Source: Adiantum capillus-veneris
Taxonomy: Eukaryota; Streptophyta; Polypodiopsida; Polypodiales; Pteridaceae
NCBI GenBank assembly: GCA_014529385.2
Contig: CM043949.1
Coordinates: 147,415,850 to 147,479,849 of the forward strand
Length of the DNA stretch: 64,000 nt
Direction of reading: 5' to 3'
Part shown: piece by piece, positions 54,347-64,000 of the stretch
Layout of the letters: each line of letters begins with the position of its first letter
Position numbering within the stretch: position 1 is the stretch's first letter
Program-made: the position numbers and the translations under genes
Notes under the pieces: model-generated
What the model was told of the DNA's origin: nothing
What the model saw: the letters and a program-made list of their open reading frames with translations, nothing else
Databases searched by the model: none

Positions 54347-56424
54347 CGGATGTCCGATTTTATGATTTTCCGAACCAAACTAAACAACGCCAGAAACGCT
54401 CTAGAGCAAAGAGAAAAACAAAGGGGGTTAGAACCAATCCGATGCCTAGAATAAGAGGAAAAAATCAATTCCTAATGCTAGTAAAGGCGGAAGATTGTGT
54501 TAAGGACAAGGTTTCTGGAAGAATGAGAGGCAATGATCAAAAGAGCTTACGAAAAGACAAAAAAGGCTCAAGAAATCAAGTTCAAAGGAATGGAACGAAA
54601 ATAGAAACAGAAAAATCAGAAAAGAACAAGCGCAACAGAGAACACACGGAGTCCAAGCTAGAACGTAGAAACAAGTACAGAGAGCTCAAGAAAACTCTGA
54701 AAGAAGTTTGGACGACAGAAATTGAGAGTGGAGAGGACAAAAACGCCAAAATCAAGGAAAACATGGATGTTCCCTCTCACTATAGGAAATTCACAATAGA
54801 GGATAGGAAGGTGATATTAACCCCACCTATTCGAGAGAGGAAGGAGAACAAATCTTATGACGGACCGGAGGATGCAAAAAAAGTTGATTTAGCAGCTCCA
54901 GGTGAGCCACCTAGACCGGTGTACATAGCCACAGATTTGTCTCCAGGCGAGGAAGAGAGACTTTTGAGTCTTCTCAGAGAGTATAGGGATGTGTTTGCAT
55001 GGTCTTATAAGGACTTAAAGGGAGTTGACCCATCGATATGCCAACACACAATCCCACTGAAACAAGACGCAAAGCCTAGCAGACAGAGACCATACACATA
55101 TAATGATACATTTGCTAAGCGAATCAAAGAAGAGATAGATAAGCTAATGGAAGCTGAATTCATATACGAGATTGAACACACCGATTGGGTATCTCCAATT
55201 GTAGTAGTACCCAAGAAGAACAGAAAACTCCGAGTGTGTGTCAACTTAAAGAAAGTGAATGCTGCAACAATCAGGGACAATTATCCCCTGCCGATAACTG
55301 ATCATGTTCTAGAGCGTGTATCAGGGAAAACAACATACTCTTTTCTTGATGGTTTTTCAGGATATAACCAGCTAGCCATAGCACTGGAAGATCAACATAA
55401 AACAGCTTTTGCAACGGAGTGGGGAATTTATGCTTATCGGGTTATGCCTTTTGGTCTAACCAATGCTCCCGCAACCTTCCAGAGGCTGATGACGCATGTT
55501 TTCAAAGAATACTTAAGGTTGTTTCTAGAAATATACATGGATGACTTGTGTGTACATTCTCTTCTGAGAGATGAGCATCTAGAACACCTAAGAAAAGTAT
55601 TTGAGAAATGTAGGACATATCGCATTTGTCTCAATCCTGAGAAATGTGTGTTTATGGTCCGACAGGGCAGAATTCTGGGACATATTGTCTCACAAAACGG
55701 AATATCCACGGATTTAGAGAAGATAAAGGTTATAGTGGATATGCCTAGACCAACCAATGCGAAACAAGTACAGAGCTTTATGGGACATTGCGGATATTAT
55801 AGACGATTCATTTACATGTACGCTATAATAGGCAAACCACTTTACAGGCTAATAGTGAACTTTGAATGGACAGATGAGTGTGAGGAATCATTCAAGAAAT
55901 TGAAAGAGGCACTCATTACTGCTCCAGTCTTGAAATCACCAGATTGGGAGAAGATATTCCATGTGCATATAGATGCTTCGGCATATGCAATAGGATGCAT
56001 TCTGGCTCAGCCAGAAGAAGGAAACATGGATTTTCCTATCTGTTACGCCAGTCGACAGCTCAACAATGCAGAGAAGAATTACACCACAACACAGCGAGAG
56101 GGATTAGGAATGATATATGCTGTGAAGAAATTTCGGCATTATCTTCTAGTCAAGAAGTTTGTGTTTTTTACGGATCACCAAGCCTTGCTCTACCTAGTGA
56201 ATAAACCATGCAATACCGGGAGAATAATGAGATGGTTCATTATCTTACTGGAATTCGACTTCACGGTAGTAGTAAAGAAAGGAAAAACACATCTTAGAGC
56301 TGATCATCTTTCGCGATTGACGAATGGGGAAGACCCTATAGGAGTAGATGACGACATGACAGACGCGTACTTGTTCAACATAGAAATGATACCGAAGTGG
56401 TCTCAAAATGTCGTTAACCTATAA
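54347..56424 (+). pseudogene. Element D reverse transcriptase-RNase H
   Basis: 660 codons from ATG 54442; the frame is open further upstream. A basic/acidic linker precedes RT: EYRDVFAWSYKDLKGVDP, DWVSPIVVVPKKN, RVCVNLKKVN, FLDGFSGYNQLAI, FGLTNAPATFQR, then the catalytic IYMDDLCVHS (about 55530). RNase H follows with HIDASAYAIGCILAQ, ASRQLNNAEKNYTTTQREGL, DHQALLYLV and RADHLSRL; catalytic D, E and D are visible. A single TAA at 56422-56424 interrupts the frame before the integrase, which continues in the same frame. No archaeal-type second RNase H is present, unlike element A. All catalytic motifs look sound. Confidence 0.92.
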
Positions 56425-59295
56425 ACCTATGGAGGAGAGTTCGATAGAGGAGAATACAACCAGAAACATATTGCTATTCAGCAATCCAAGAATCTTCAAT
56501 TGGTTGCAGGAAGGTTGTATCAATTGGGAAATGATCATGTTTTACGACTATGCATCAATCCTGAGGAATATAATATATATCTGCGCGAAGCACATGTTCA
56601 GGAATGTGCATTTCATTGTTCAAGAAGGAACACATATAGGAATTTGTTACAATTGGGAGTCTATTGGCCAGGAATGAAAGAAAGCGTACATGAATATGTC
56701 ACTGTATGTATTGTATGTTCATCAAAACCGCCAGCAGAGTATTCGACATTATATCAGATAATGATCGCTCCAGAATGGAGTCAGTATATTGTTGAATATC
56801 TCACAAATAGAACTTTCCCAGAAGGAACGTCAAAAGCTCGTCAGAAATCTGTAGAGACAGAAGCTAGAGATTACACTTTCATAGGAGATCAACTCTATAG
56901 GAGAGGTAAAGACAACCAGCTTAGGATTTGTGCATCAGAGTCTGAGTATGTGATAATCCTGGAGCAAGCTCATGGAGGAGTAGGTGGAGGCCATTTCTCA
57001 GGTGATAAGACAGCAAAACTTGTCTTAGCCGCAGGAATATGGTGGCCAACATTACATATGGACGTTGAGGAATACGTTAAACGGTGTGATGACTGTCAGC
57101 GGACCAAAGTACCACTTAAAAGAGATGATATGCCGCTTAGACCAATGATGGGGGCAAGAGCTTTTGCAAAATGGGGGATTGATTATGTCGGACCCATTTC
57201 ACCTCCTGCATATAAGACTCATGCACAATACATCATTGTGGCTACAGACTATCTAACAAAGTGGGTCGAAGCAAAGGCAACTCAAAAGGCAGATGCCAGG
57301 ACCACGGCACAATTTCTATATGAATACGTCTTTGTACGATATGGATTGCCAATAGAAATTGTGAGTGATCGAGGCACACATTTTATAAATGAAGTGATAA
57401 AGATCCTTCTAGATGAATTCATGGTAATCCATAGGAAATCAGCCCCGTATCATCCACAAGCAAATGGACAAGCTGAAGCAACAAACAAAACCATATGCAC
57501 GGTCCTCACGAATATTGTATCTGAGTCGAGAACTGACTGGGACCAGAAGTTGCATTCAACATTATGGGCATATAGGGTAGCATATAAAACATCAATAGGA
57601 ACGACCCCTTATAACATGGTTTTTGGGCTAAATGCTATCTTACCAATAGAATTCTTGATTTCAACCTTAAGGGTGGCTAAGGATCTAGAGTGGACAGGGC
57701 ACGAGCTTTCTGATAGAATAGATGACCTGGAAAAGCTAGATGAGCTTCGCCTAAAAGCAGTAGCTTCTATCTACGCTCAAAAAAGGCGACAAAAGGAATT
57801 TTTTGATAAGCATGTGCGGACTAAAGAGTTTAAGGTTGGGGACTATGTCCTCATTTACACTCTGAAACAACATGCTAAGAAGCTTAAAAAGCGAGGGATG
57901 GGACCTATGGTGATTAAAGATCTATCACCAAGTGGAGCCGTCAAGCTTGCTACATTAGACGGAGAAGAAATGCCCAATTGGATTAGTGGATGCAGAGTGA
58001 AAAAGTATCTTTTGCCGCTAACCCAAGACATGCTTCTCAAAATACATCAAGAAAAGCTGCGTGTCCAGAAAAAGAAAAAGATTGAGGAGGAAGCGCAAGC
58101 CGAGGCGAAGGAAAGAATGGAAAAAAGAAGACTACTGCGTCAGAAAAAGCGCAATGAAGGAGCAATACGAATAAACGCAGTCAATATAACAGAAATGGAT
58201 AATGACAAAGAAGAACCCATCATTGAATACAAAGTAGGAACCAACCAAATCAAAGCCAGAGCACTATTGGATTCAGGAGCTCAAGCTAACCTACTGTCAC
58301 TCAGTTTGTACAGACAATTGACAAATGACACTAAACTACAAACTGCCAAGCAAGAGTTAAAGAGTTACTCTGAGAATTCAATCAAAACTGTCGAATGCAC
58401 AGTTTTACATATACAGATTAACCATTATGTGTATCCTCATATGTTTTACGTGGTTGAAGACCAAGCTACACAACATCCATTATTGCTAGGACAACCATGG
58501 CAGAAGCAATACAATGCAATGATTGACTGGAGTTCTAAATCAGTGCTTATCAAATACGAAGGTGAAAGTCAATCAGTTAAGTTCACCAAAGGATCAGAGA
58601 CAACTCCAAAGGAAGAATCCAAGAACAAAGGTAAACAACAACCAGAGAAAAAGAAGAAGCAATGGCAACCAAAAGTTTCTATACAACCGGATTACTCTTC
58701 GACGACGAATTCTCAACAGTGGATAAGGAAAACAAGCAATAATATAACAGCTCAACCTTGGGAAAAAACGGAGTCAAAGTTGGTATGGAGACCAAAAAAG
58801 GTTGTGCCAGAGAACACAAAGGTGGAAAGCAGAGTCTTCAATACCAGACAACAGAGTGATTCCAGACAATCAAGGACAGTGAAACAGATCTGGATTCCAA
58901 AGAAGTTCATGACGGCACAAAGCTATAGCAAGAAAATTTGGATCCCAAAGATTTGTAAACAGGAACTCCCTTCAGTACAATCAACGGACACTCCTAGGTA
59001 TTTCAAGGCGAGGAAATCAACACAAAGGACAAAGCAAGCTTGGGTCACAAAGAGTTTGTGGCAAGCACAAGCGAAGCGGAAGCAGATTTGGATAGTGCAA
59101 AAGAACAACAGGGTAAAGATGAATCCATCTACTGATTCTACTACCGAAGTATCACCAACCCAAAACCCGACCACCAATCCTTCAATCAAACAAAGAGCAG
59201 CTTTATTGGAAAGACTGTTGTATCATCGCTCTGCAATTGCATTGGGAATTTATGACCAAAACAACTACAATGCTTCGCCCACAGACACTTCATAG
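56425..59295 (+). CDS. Element D integrase with duplicated zinc module, second retropepsin-like domain and W-rich tail
   Basis: 931 codons from 56500, frame open from 56425. Residues 1-75: a degenerate zinc module (AGRLYQLGNDHVLRLCINPEEYN, GVYWPGMKESVHEYVTVCIVC). About 115-205: the regular HHCC finger (HGGVGGGHFSG, WWPTLHMDVEEYVKRCDDC). The integrase core has D228 (GIDYVGP), D290 (VSDRG) and E326 (GQAEAT), a DD35E triad. A chromodomain is not seen; a KVGDYVL region follows near 445. Residues 580-670 form a second retropepsin-like fold: ALLDSGAQANLL (D591) and LLLGQPW. The tail to 931 is Lys/Gln-rich with repeated Trp motifs at 722, 763, 798, 814, 848 and 864 (WQPK, WRPK, WIPK, WIPK, WVTK, WIVQ). 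The extension is unusual and its role unknown. Confidence 0.9.
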   Translation, partial: TYGGEFDRGEYNQKHIAIQQSKNLQLVAGRLYQLGNDHVLRLCINPEEYNIYLREAHVQECAFHCSRRNTYRNLLQLGVYWPGMKESVHEYVTVCIVCSSKPPAEYSTLYQIMIAPEWSQYIVEYLTNRTFPEGTSKARQKSVETEARDYTFIGDQLYRRGKDNQLRICASESEYVIILEQAHGGVGGGHFSGDKTAKLVLAAGIWWPTLHMDVEEYVKRCDDCQRTKVPLKRDDMPLRPMMGARAFAKWGIDYVGPISPPAYKTHAQYIIVATDYLTKWVEAKATQKADARTTAQFLYEYVFVRYGLPIEIVSDRGTHFINEVIKILLDEFMVIHRKSAPYHPQANGQAEATNKTICTVLTNIVSESRTDWDQKLHSTLWAYRVAYKTSIGTTPYNMVFGLNAILPIEFLISTLRVAKDLEWTGHELSDRIDDLEKLDELRLKAVASIYAQKRRQKEFFDKHVRTKEFKVGDYVLIYTLKQHAKKLKKRGMGPMVIKDLSPSGAVKLATLDGEEMPNWISGCRVKKYLLPLTQDMLLKIHQEKLRVQKKKKIEEEAQAEAKERMEKRRLLRQKKRNEGAIRINAVNITEMDNDKEEPIIEYKVGTNQIKARALLDSGAQANLLSLSLYRQLTNDTKLQTAKQELKSYSENSIKTVECTVLHIQINHYVYPHMFYVVEDQATQHPLLLGQPWQKQYNAMIDWSSKSVLIKYEGESQSVKFTKGSETTPKEESKNKGKQQPEKKKKQWQPKVSIQPDYSSTTNSQQWIRKTSNNITAQPWEKTESKLVWRPKKVVPENTKVESRVFNTRQQSDSRQSRTVKQIWIPKKFMTAQSYSKKIWIPKICKQELPSVQSTDTPRYFKARKSTQRTKQAWVTKSLWQAQAKRKQIWIVQKNNRVKMNPSTDSTTEVSPTQNPTTNPSIKQRAALLERLLYHRSAIALGIYDQNNYNASPTDTS

Positions 59296-59363
59296 TCGTC
59301 CGGGAGGACTCAGACTAGGAGGGGGGGAGGTATACAGGCATACAGGAGTTACAAAGTAGCTAC
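59296..59363 (+). other. Element D sequence after the stop codon, with G-rich purine tract
   Basis: A purine run AGGAGGGGGGGAGG (about 59318-59331) resembles a polypurine tract. No LTR start (TGTTGAGCC) follows; instead a short stretch ends in CTAC, the target duplicate of the inserted solo LTR. Confidence 0.6.
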
Positions 59364-60381
59364 TGAGGCGGTCCGGGGCGGGCAACAAGAGAGGCGACCT
59401 CTAAACACCCCTCAAGGCTCCCGTGCTGCTCAATCGGGGCTGGGGCAACCACAAGCACAACACAACAACAAACCCACAGCCAAACCCAAACAAGATAGGG
59501 GCACCACCTAGTTATGGTATGCGAACTAGGACGCAAGAGAGATTTTGGCACAACCAAGAAGATGCACCACACAACACGCACAAGCAACCTCACACCGAGA
59601 CACACATGAAACGGACCAGAGAGAGCTAGAGCAAAGGGAAGAGAGAGAGGAAAGGATCTTGTGTGATACCTTATTTGTGACTTGCGAATGGAGATGGTTC
59701 GTTATGATGCTATCATAGAACTTGTACAAAACTCACTCAATGCTTAGTGATTGCTAAACATTGCCAAAACACACACACTGTCTTAGGGTGTGGGAGACCT
59801 CTCACCACAATACCCTCTTACAATGGACAAAAAAATGGCAATGAAAAACACACTAAAACACTTTCTAAAATCAAGATCAACCGATAAAAACTCAAAATAC
59901 ACAAGTCACCTTGAATTCACCGAACCGTATTGCACAAATGGAAGGATGAAGATTTGAACGTCGAATCACGCCTTTGATGCACCAAACCTCAATTATATTG
60001 ATGATGAAGGAGCATATACAATAGTGGTTTTGAGATTTGTGGAACTCACGCTCTCTCACTTGCAATGTGTAGCTCTCTCACACCAAGAGTGAAGCTCACA
60101 AGTGGTTGCTACACCTAAGTCTCTCCTCACGCTTAGAGTGTTGGGGTGCTATGTGAGATGTTGGAGGTTGTTTTACAAGAAGGAGAGGGGCCTATTTATA
60201 GGTTGGAGACCCCTCATTAAGATTATTGGAAATCCTAATTTACAAGCTAACAAATCAGGATTATGATTTTTTTGAATATCAAAACATTGCGGGCCTTCTT
60301 TGTCTGCTTGAGTCATGGGTGTGGGCTCAAAAGAGAGCATTATTGATGGTAGATAAGGTGAAAGTAAGTTTTAAGGAAGGG

Positions 60382-60442
<61 letters not shown>

Positions 60443-62053
60443 ACTATACATGTCTTGAGGTGAGGTGTCTTTTATGGTTAGGTCAATGCTATTTTGTGTT
60501 AGTATGTTAGTCGTTAGTAATCACTAGAAAGTTAATGTTACATTTACAATGGGTAGAGTGAGTTGATTTGATGAAGGAAGAGGGGTGAATTAAAAGAGAA
60601 TCATTGAGATGGTGAAGCTTCGAAGAAGCTTGAACTCACCCTTGTGTAGATTGTGGAAAAAATGACCGCTGGTCTTCTTCTTCTTCTTCGCTTCTTTACG
60701 CCGCCGCCACGGTTGACCACCACGATGAAAAGAGGATTTGTTGATGAAAAATCCTCAATTTGCAGAATTTATCATGGTTAAGATGCTGAATTTTAGATAT
60801 TTTAGGAGAGGTAAATGAAATTGTAACATAGAAGCAATAGAGAGAGACATGGAGAGGGTGTATGTATGTATAGGTTCATAAAAGAACTATAGGGATGAGA
60901 GAGAAGGGTAATGGTGAAGAGGGTGGGAGAAGCCATGGAAATTGTAGGTTTGAGTGAGGGAAGGAGAGGGAAGGATGTGTAAGAGTGAGTAGGTGTGTGG
61001 AAGGGTGAGAGAAGACTAAGGGCTACTTGTGAGAAAAGTGGGCAGACTGGGGTCCACTCAAAAAATCATAGCTCACCGCTGGTAGCTCCAAAAATCATGA
61101 AAAAATTTGAGGTGATTATTCAGAGCGTGGGCTACATTTTCTCTTTTGACCACCGCTCCAAATTCAAAGTGGAGATAGGTGCCAAAATTCTCACCAAAAA
61201 GCCTGTTTTTTATGCCTGCAAAAGTCTTTTAGTGGCCCCCTCCTTTGTTGAATTTGTACAATGCATCCAAGAGTGAGCCCCTCCTTTGTCATATTATAAT
61301 ACAAAGCATTCAAGTTGCTCTTGACCCATGCATGGAGGAGGATTATTGGTGAAATAAGAAATATATACATGGTGGGACTAGTGTATAGACTATTCATGGA
61401 CTTTAGCTCAATGAGCACATGGTGTTAGAATAATGAGTAAAAATAATAATAAAAATATGGAGGAGTTATGGATATGGAAAGATATTGGAATCATATGATA
61501 TGGTCCCTCCTTGAATTATTTTGGGTGAAAGAGGAAAAGGTATGCAAGTAAATAATATAATAAAAGTAACCAATGAGTAGAAATCAATTTTTTGTTTTCA
61601 CGAGGGTGAGGGTGAAAATGTGGGAGTGATTTGTATAAAGGAAAAATATGAGGTTAAAGTATGTTCATATTGGTAAAAAATATAATTATGGTATAAGAGG
61701 ATGAAAGAAGGTGTACATAGGTTTAATAAAACACACACCTAAGTAGAAATATTTAAATAAAATACCAAAATAATTATAAGAAATCCCTATATTTAGGCCA
61801 TATATACAATGAAATATTTACACACAAAGAGGCCATAATATACTTTTATTTTTTTATTTTTATTTTTTTTTTTGGCTCACCTAGCCCAGTGACTAGCTAG
61901 CTGAGGGTTTTTTAAGAAGATATGGAAAAAGTCCCCTAATTCACACACGCCTATTTACAGTGAAATGGTAGGGATAGCCATAGTGTTTGGGTGATTTTGG
62001 TAGGGTGAGGTAGCTTACTATGGCAATTATGGAGAGCCAAAAAACGGCTATCA
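59364..62053 (-). mobile_element. Solo LTR of the element A family, inverted (2,690 bp)
   Basis: Reverse complement of LTR A: the left edge TGAGGCGGTCCGGGGC is the LTR 3' end, and the right edge GGCTATCA is its 5' start. Matching segments include the tgggtt-t/gcaac-rich end (59370-59530 versus 36975-37147) and the GCTAGTCACTGGGCTAG area (61880 versus 34465). Flanked by CTAC on both sides (59360-59363 and 62054-62057). (GA)n at 60385-60440 corresponds to a microsatellite position different from that in the full copy. No coding capacity. Confidence 0.88.
60385..60440. repeat. (GA)n microsatellite in the solo LTR
   Basis: About 28 uninterrupted GA units. Confidence 0.95.
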
Positions 62054-62057
62054 CTAC

Positions 62058-63242
62058 AAGCGCCGAAAACAAAGAAAAACAAAAATTATATTACAAGGGC
62101 AGTGTCTTACATGATTTTGCAATTTTTATGTTTGATTGCGGATATTGATAATATTTATGCCCTTATATACCTTGTTTTGCAACAAGAAGAGATCAAATGA
62201 TGAATTTGGGTCTCTAAACGTATAAATATCACTAAATAAGAGTGTTTTTGGAGCTAAAAAGTGGTAATCCAAGTCCAGAAATCACAAATAAGTGTATATT
62301 CATATACACAGGGTTACCAGCTATTTATCGTGTATATTTGGAATTTTTTGGCTTCAATTTGCTCTTTTCCTTTATTTTTTATGATTTTCTTAATAAAAGT
62401 AAAAGAAAAATAAAAAAGCAGGTGAAATGAGATCGGAAAAAAGAAAAGAATAGACGGTGATGGTCCTAATGACAAGGGCAACCCATGGTAAAAATTGGGT
62501 ACAATTCTGAAAAAGTTGCAGAAAGCCCGAAATGACAGAATTTTGGCAAAGTGGACAGATTTCTCAGAAACAGGTCAAACGGAGTCCAAATTGAGAAATT
62601 TCAAATCCTAAAGTGCATTTCACGATGAGATAGGAGCACATGTCAAATTTTGTAACAAGTGATCCGGGAAGTCCGAAGTTAAGTATTTTTCACATCACTT
62701 TCAAGCTCATTTCCACTATTACCTTCTTGGAGAGAGCAAAGAGCACACAGGAGCATCCGACCTTCTACCGCCTTCTACGACTGCTACGAGAGCTCAGAGG
62801 ACACCAGACATGAGAGGTAGACTCGTTGCCATAAGCTTTTGATGCTTATCGTTAACTTTTGTCGCAAAAACTGACCAAAACCAAGAAACAAGAGCAGACG
62901 GGGAATGGGGAGGAACGCTAGGTAGGGGCACAACCGCCTAACCAAACCTTGCAAGAACTTAGAGGTGGGTTACCCTAACATAGAAGATGGGTTTCTAACA
63001 CTCAAAGCTCGAGAAAGAACGACTTGAAAAACCCTAGGTCAACAGAGCCTGCAAGAGGCAAACAGAAAAAAAGTTGTCGAAACGACACAAAACTTCTCAG
63101 GAAGCTTAACAACATCGAGGGCAATGCAACCATGGAGTATCTCCGGGTTTGGATCACCAAAAGTAGGTCGGAACAACCGATTCGGCGACGGACACACAAA
63201 GCGTCATTTTGGCATAACGGCTAAAATTGATGACCAAATGAC
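62058..63242 (+). other. Probable element D 3' region, no recognised gene
   Basis: AT-rich to about 62450, then ordinary composition. Phrases such as ctccaaattgagaaa and aacggagtcc resemble the D leader style. No conserved protein. The solo-LTR target site joins it directly to 59363. Confidence 0.45.
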
Positions 63243-63547
63243 ATGAAACTTCACAAGCAGCTTCAAATATACATGGATGACTTATGTTTGCAAGCAAAAC
63301 CCAAAAGAAAGCTGATTCACTTACCGATGGTGAAAAAAACGCTTTCGGGCAACCAAATGGAGAAAGATGGAGAACAGGGAGCCAAAGTCAAGTTCAACCA
63401 AATAGGTGGCTTCACAACATATCCAATGAGCTGGAAATGCAACTCTCGAGAAGAAAAGTTGAAGAAATTCAACTCCAAGGCAAAAAGACGACTTCGGAGA
63501 CTGAAATGCCTAAAGGGGGCTTTTTAGCTAAACTAATGACTTTTTAA
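63243..63547 (+). CDS. Small hypothetical frame in the element D 3' region
   Basis: Two overlapping frames of about 90 codons (63243-63527 and 63284-63547). The second (MFASKTQKKADSLTDG... ending GGFLAKLMTF) is polar with a Glu/Lys/Arg-rich heptad-like stretch, LEMQLSRRKVEEIQLQGKKT, that could form a coiled coil. I do not recognise it. It may be a decayed piece of an accessory protein or chance. Confidence 0.25.
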
Positions 63548-63624
63548 GTTGAAAACTAGTTAGCGGGGCTTAGGGGCACTAGCACAAAGCATTCTTTGCA
63601 CAAAAAGACCAACATTTCAAGAAA

Positions 63625-63648
63625 AGACATCATACGCGTATGATGTCT
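63625..63648. repeat. Palindrome 5 (24 bp, perfect)
   Basis: Same core as the leader palindromes: AGACATCATACG and its exact reverse complement. Confidence 0.95.
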
Positions 63649-63908
63649 CACAGCATGATTTTCACATCCATTTCAACATTTGAGTGCATAGCCTCATTCC
63701 ACATGTTAATCACATCCTATGAACCAAGTATCATGAGAATTGGAGTTAGAAAACCCAAGGAAAACCAAAAAGACGCAAAGTAGGCCATAAAATTGATTTT
63801 TGGTCCTAATTTTGTCAAAATAACTCCAAACTCATTGAAACATTGTAGGATTGTTGATTAACACATCTATAAGCTATCTGGAACCAAAAAGCACCATTTT
63901 GACACAAA

Positions 63909-63932
63909 AGACATCATACGCGTATCATGTCT
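63909..63932. repeat. Palindrome 6 (24 bp, one mismatched pair)
   Basis: Same core, with TATCATG for TATGATG in the right arm. It lies 284 bp after palindrome 5. Confidence 0.93.
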
Positions 63933-64000
63933 ATTTGCACTTACAGAGCCAAAACTGCTCATTTGGCATCATACATCCATTATATATATCTAATACATGC

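Larger units (their letters stand above)
47307..64000 (+). mobile_element. Large Ty3/gypsy element D (C/D lineage), 3' end outside the window
   Basis: Plus-strand element: 5' LTR 47307-48264, PBS 48267, 1.4-kb leader with palindromes, gag 49687-52507, protease block to about 54340, RT-RNase H, then integrase plus extension to 59295. Sequence after 59295 is interrupted by a solo A-type LTR (59364-62053) and continues to the window end with the same palindromes as the leader (63625, 63909), which argues that it is still element D. No 3' LTR is seen. The element is therefore at least 14 kb without the inserted LTR. Assignment of 62058-64000 to D is inference. Confidence 0.8.

Noticed and set aside
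59318-59331. Polypurine tract marking the end of element D
   Set aside because: No LTR follows it, and D-type palindromes appear 4 kb later, so it is probably not the functional tract.

Overview
The window looks like a repeat-dense stretch of a large land-plant nuclear genome. I see no host gene, tRNA or rRNA. Everything recognisable is transposon-derived: Ty3/gypsy elements of the Ogre-Tat-Athila type, Ty1/copia elements, and one CACTA (En/Spm) DNA transposon. Long (GA)n/(CT)n microsatellites are scattered throughout. PBS complements to tRNA-iMet and tRNA-Asp, DUF4218/4216-type TNP2 protein and Tork-like copia proteins all point to a plant. A fern or another large-genome lineage is possible, but the sequence alone does not prove it.

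Layout. (1) 1-905, minus: pol fragment of a Tat-like gypsy related to element A. (2) 906-1636: purine-rich DNA without a gene. (3) 1637-8099, minus: decayed gypsy C, with gag to RNase H, a PBS and its 5' LTR. (4) 8100-9432 and 30822-32440, plus: two halves of one gypsy (B), split inside the reverse transcriptase by a 21.4-kb CACTA transposon at 9433-30821. (5) Inside the CACTA element lie two complete minus-strand copia elements (copia-1 9604-14781, copia-2 15003-20596), a 173-bp tandem satellite (21277-24700), a broken TNP2 transposase gene (25131-28590) and a Ptta/TNPA-like gene (about 28700-29826). (6) 32440-34302: no recognised gene. (7) 34307-43233, plus: gypsy A, with a 2.84-kb 5' LTR, gag-PR-RT-RNH-archaeal-type RNH-IN, and a 3' LTR collapsed to a few dozen bases. 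(8) 43238-43990: 5' end of a minus-strand copia. (9) 43990-45816: gypsy E, truncated in RT by an A-like LTR (45817-47306). (10) 47307 to the window end, plus: large gypsy D, with a 958-bp LTR, tRNA-Asp PBS, a leader carrying repeated 24-30-bp palindromes, gag, PR, RT-RH, and an integrase with a long unusual C-terminal extension. A solo inverted A-type LTR (59364-62053) sits in its 3' region.

How the parts relate. The insertion order can be read directly. B is older than the CACTA element, which is older than copia-1 and copia-2. E is older than the A-like LTR, which is older than D, which is older than the solo LTR. Copia-1 is youngest: its two 227-bp LTRs differ at one base, and its polyprotein is open except for one stop codon. 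Copia-2 has two stops and an altered RT catalytic box. The most unusual biology is in element D: a family of ACGCGT-centred palindromes spaced about 285 bp apart in its leader and again in its 3' region, a second retropepsin-like domain after the integrase, a tail of W-x-P-K repeats, and a doubled integrase zinc-finger module. The CACTA element is also notable for carrying a higher-order-repeat satellite.
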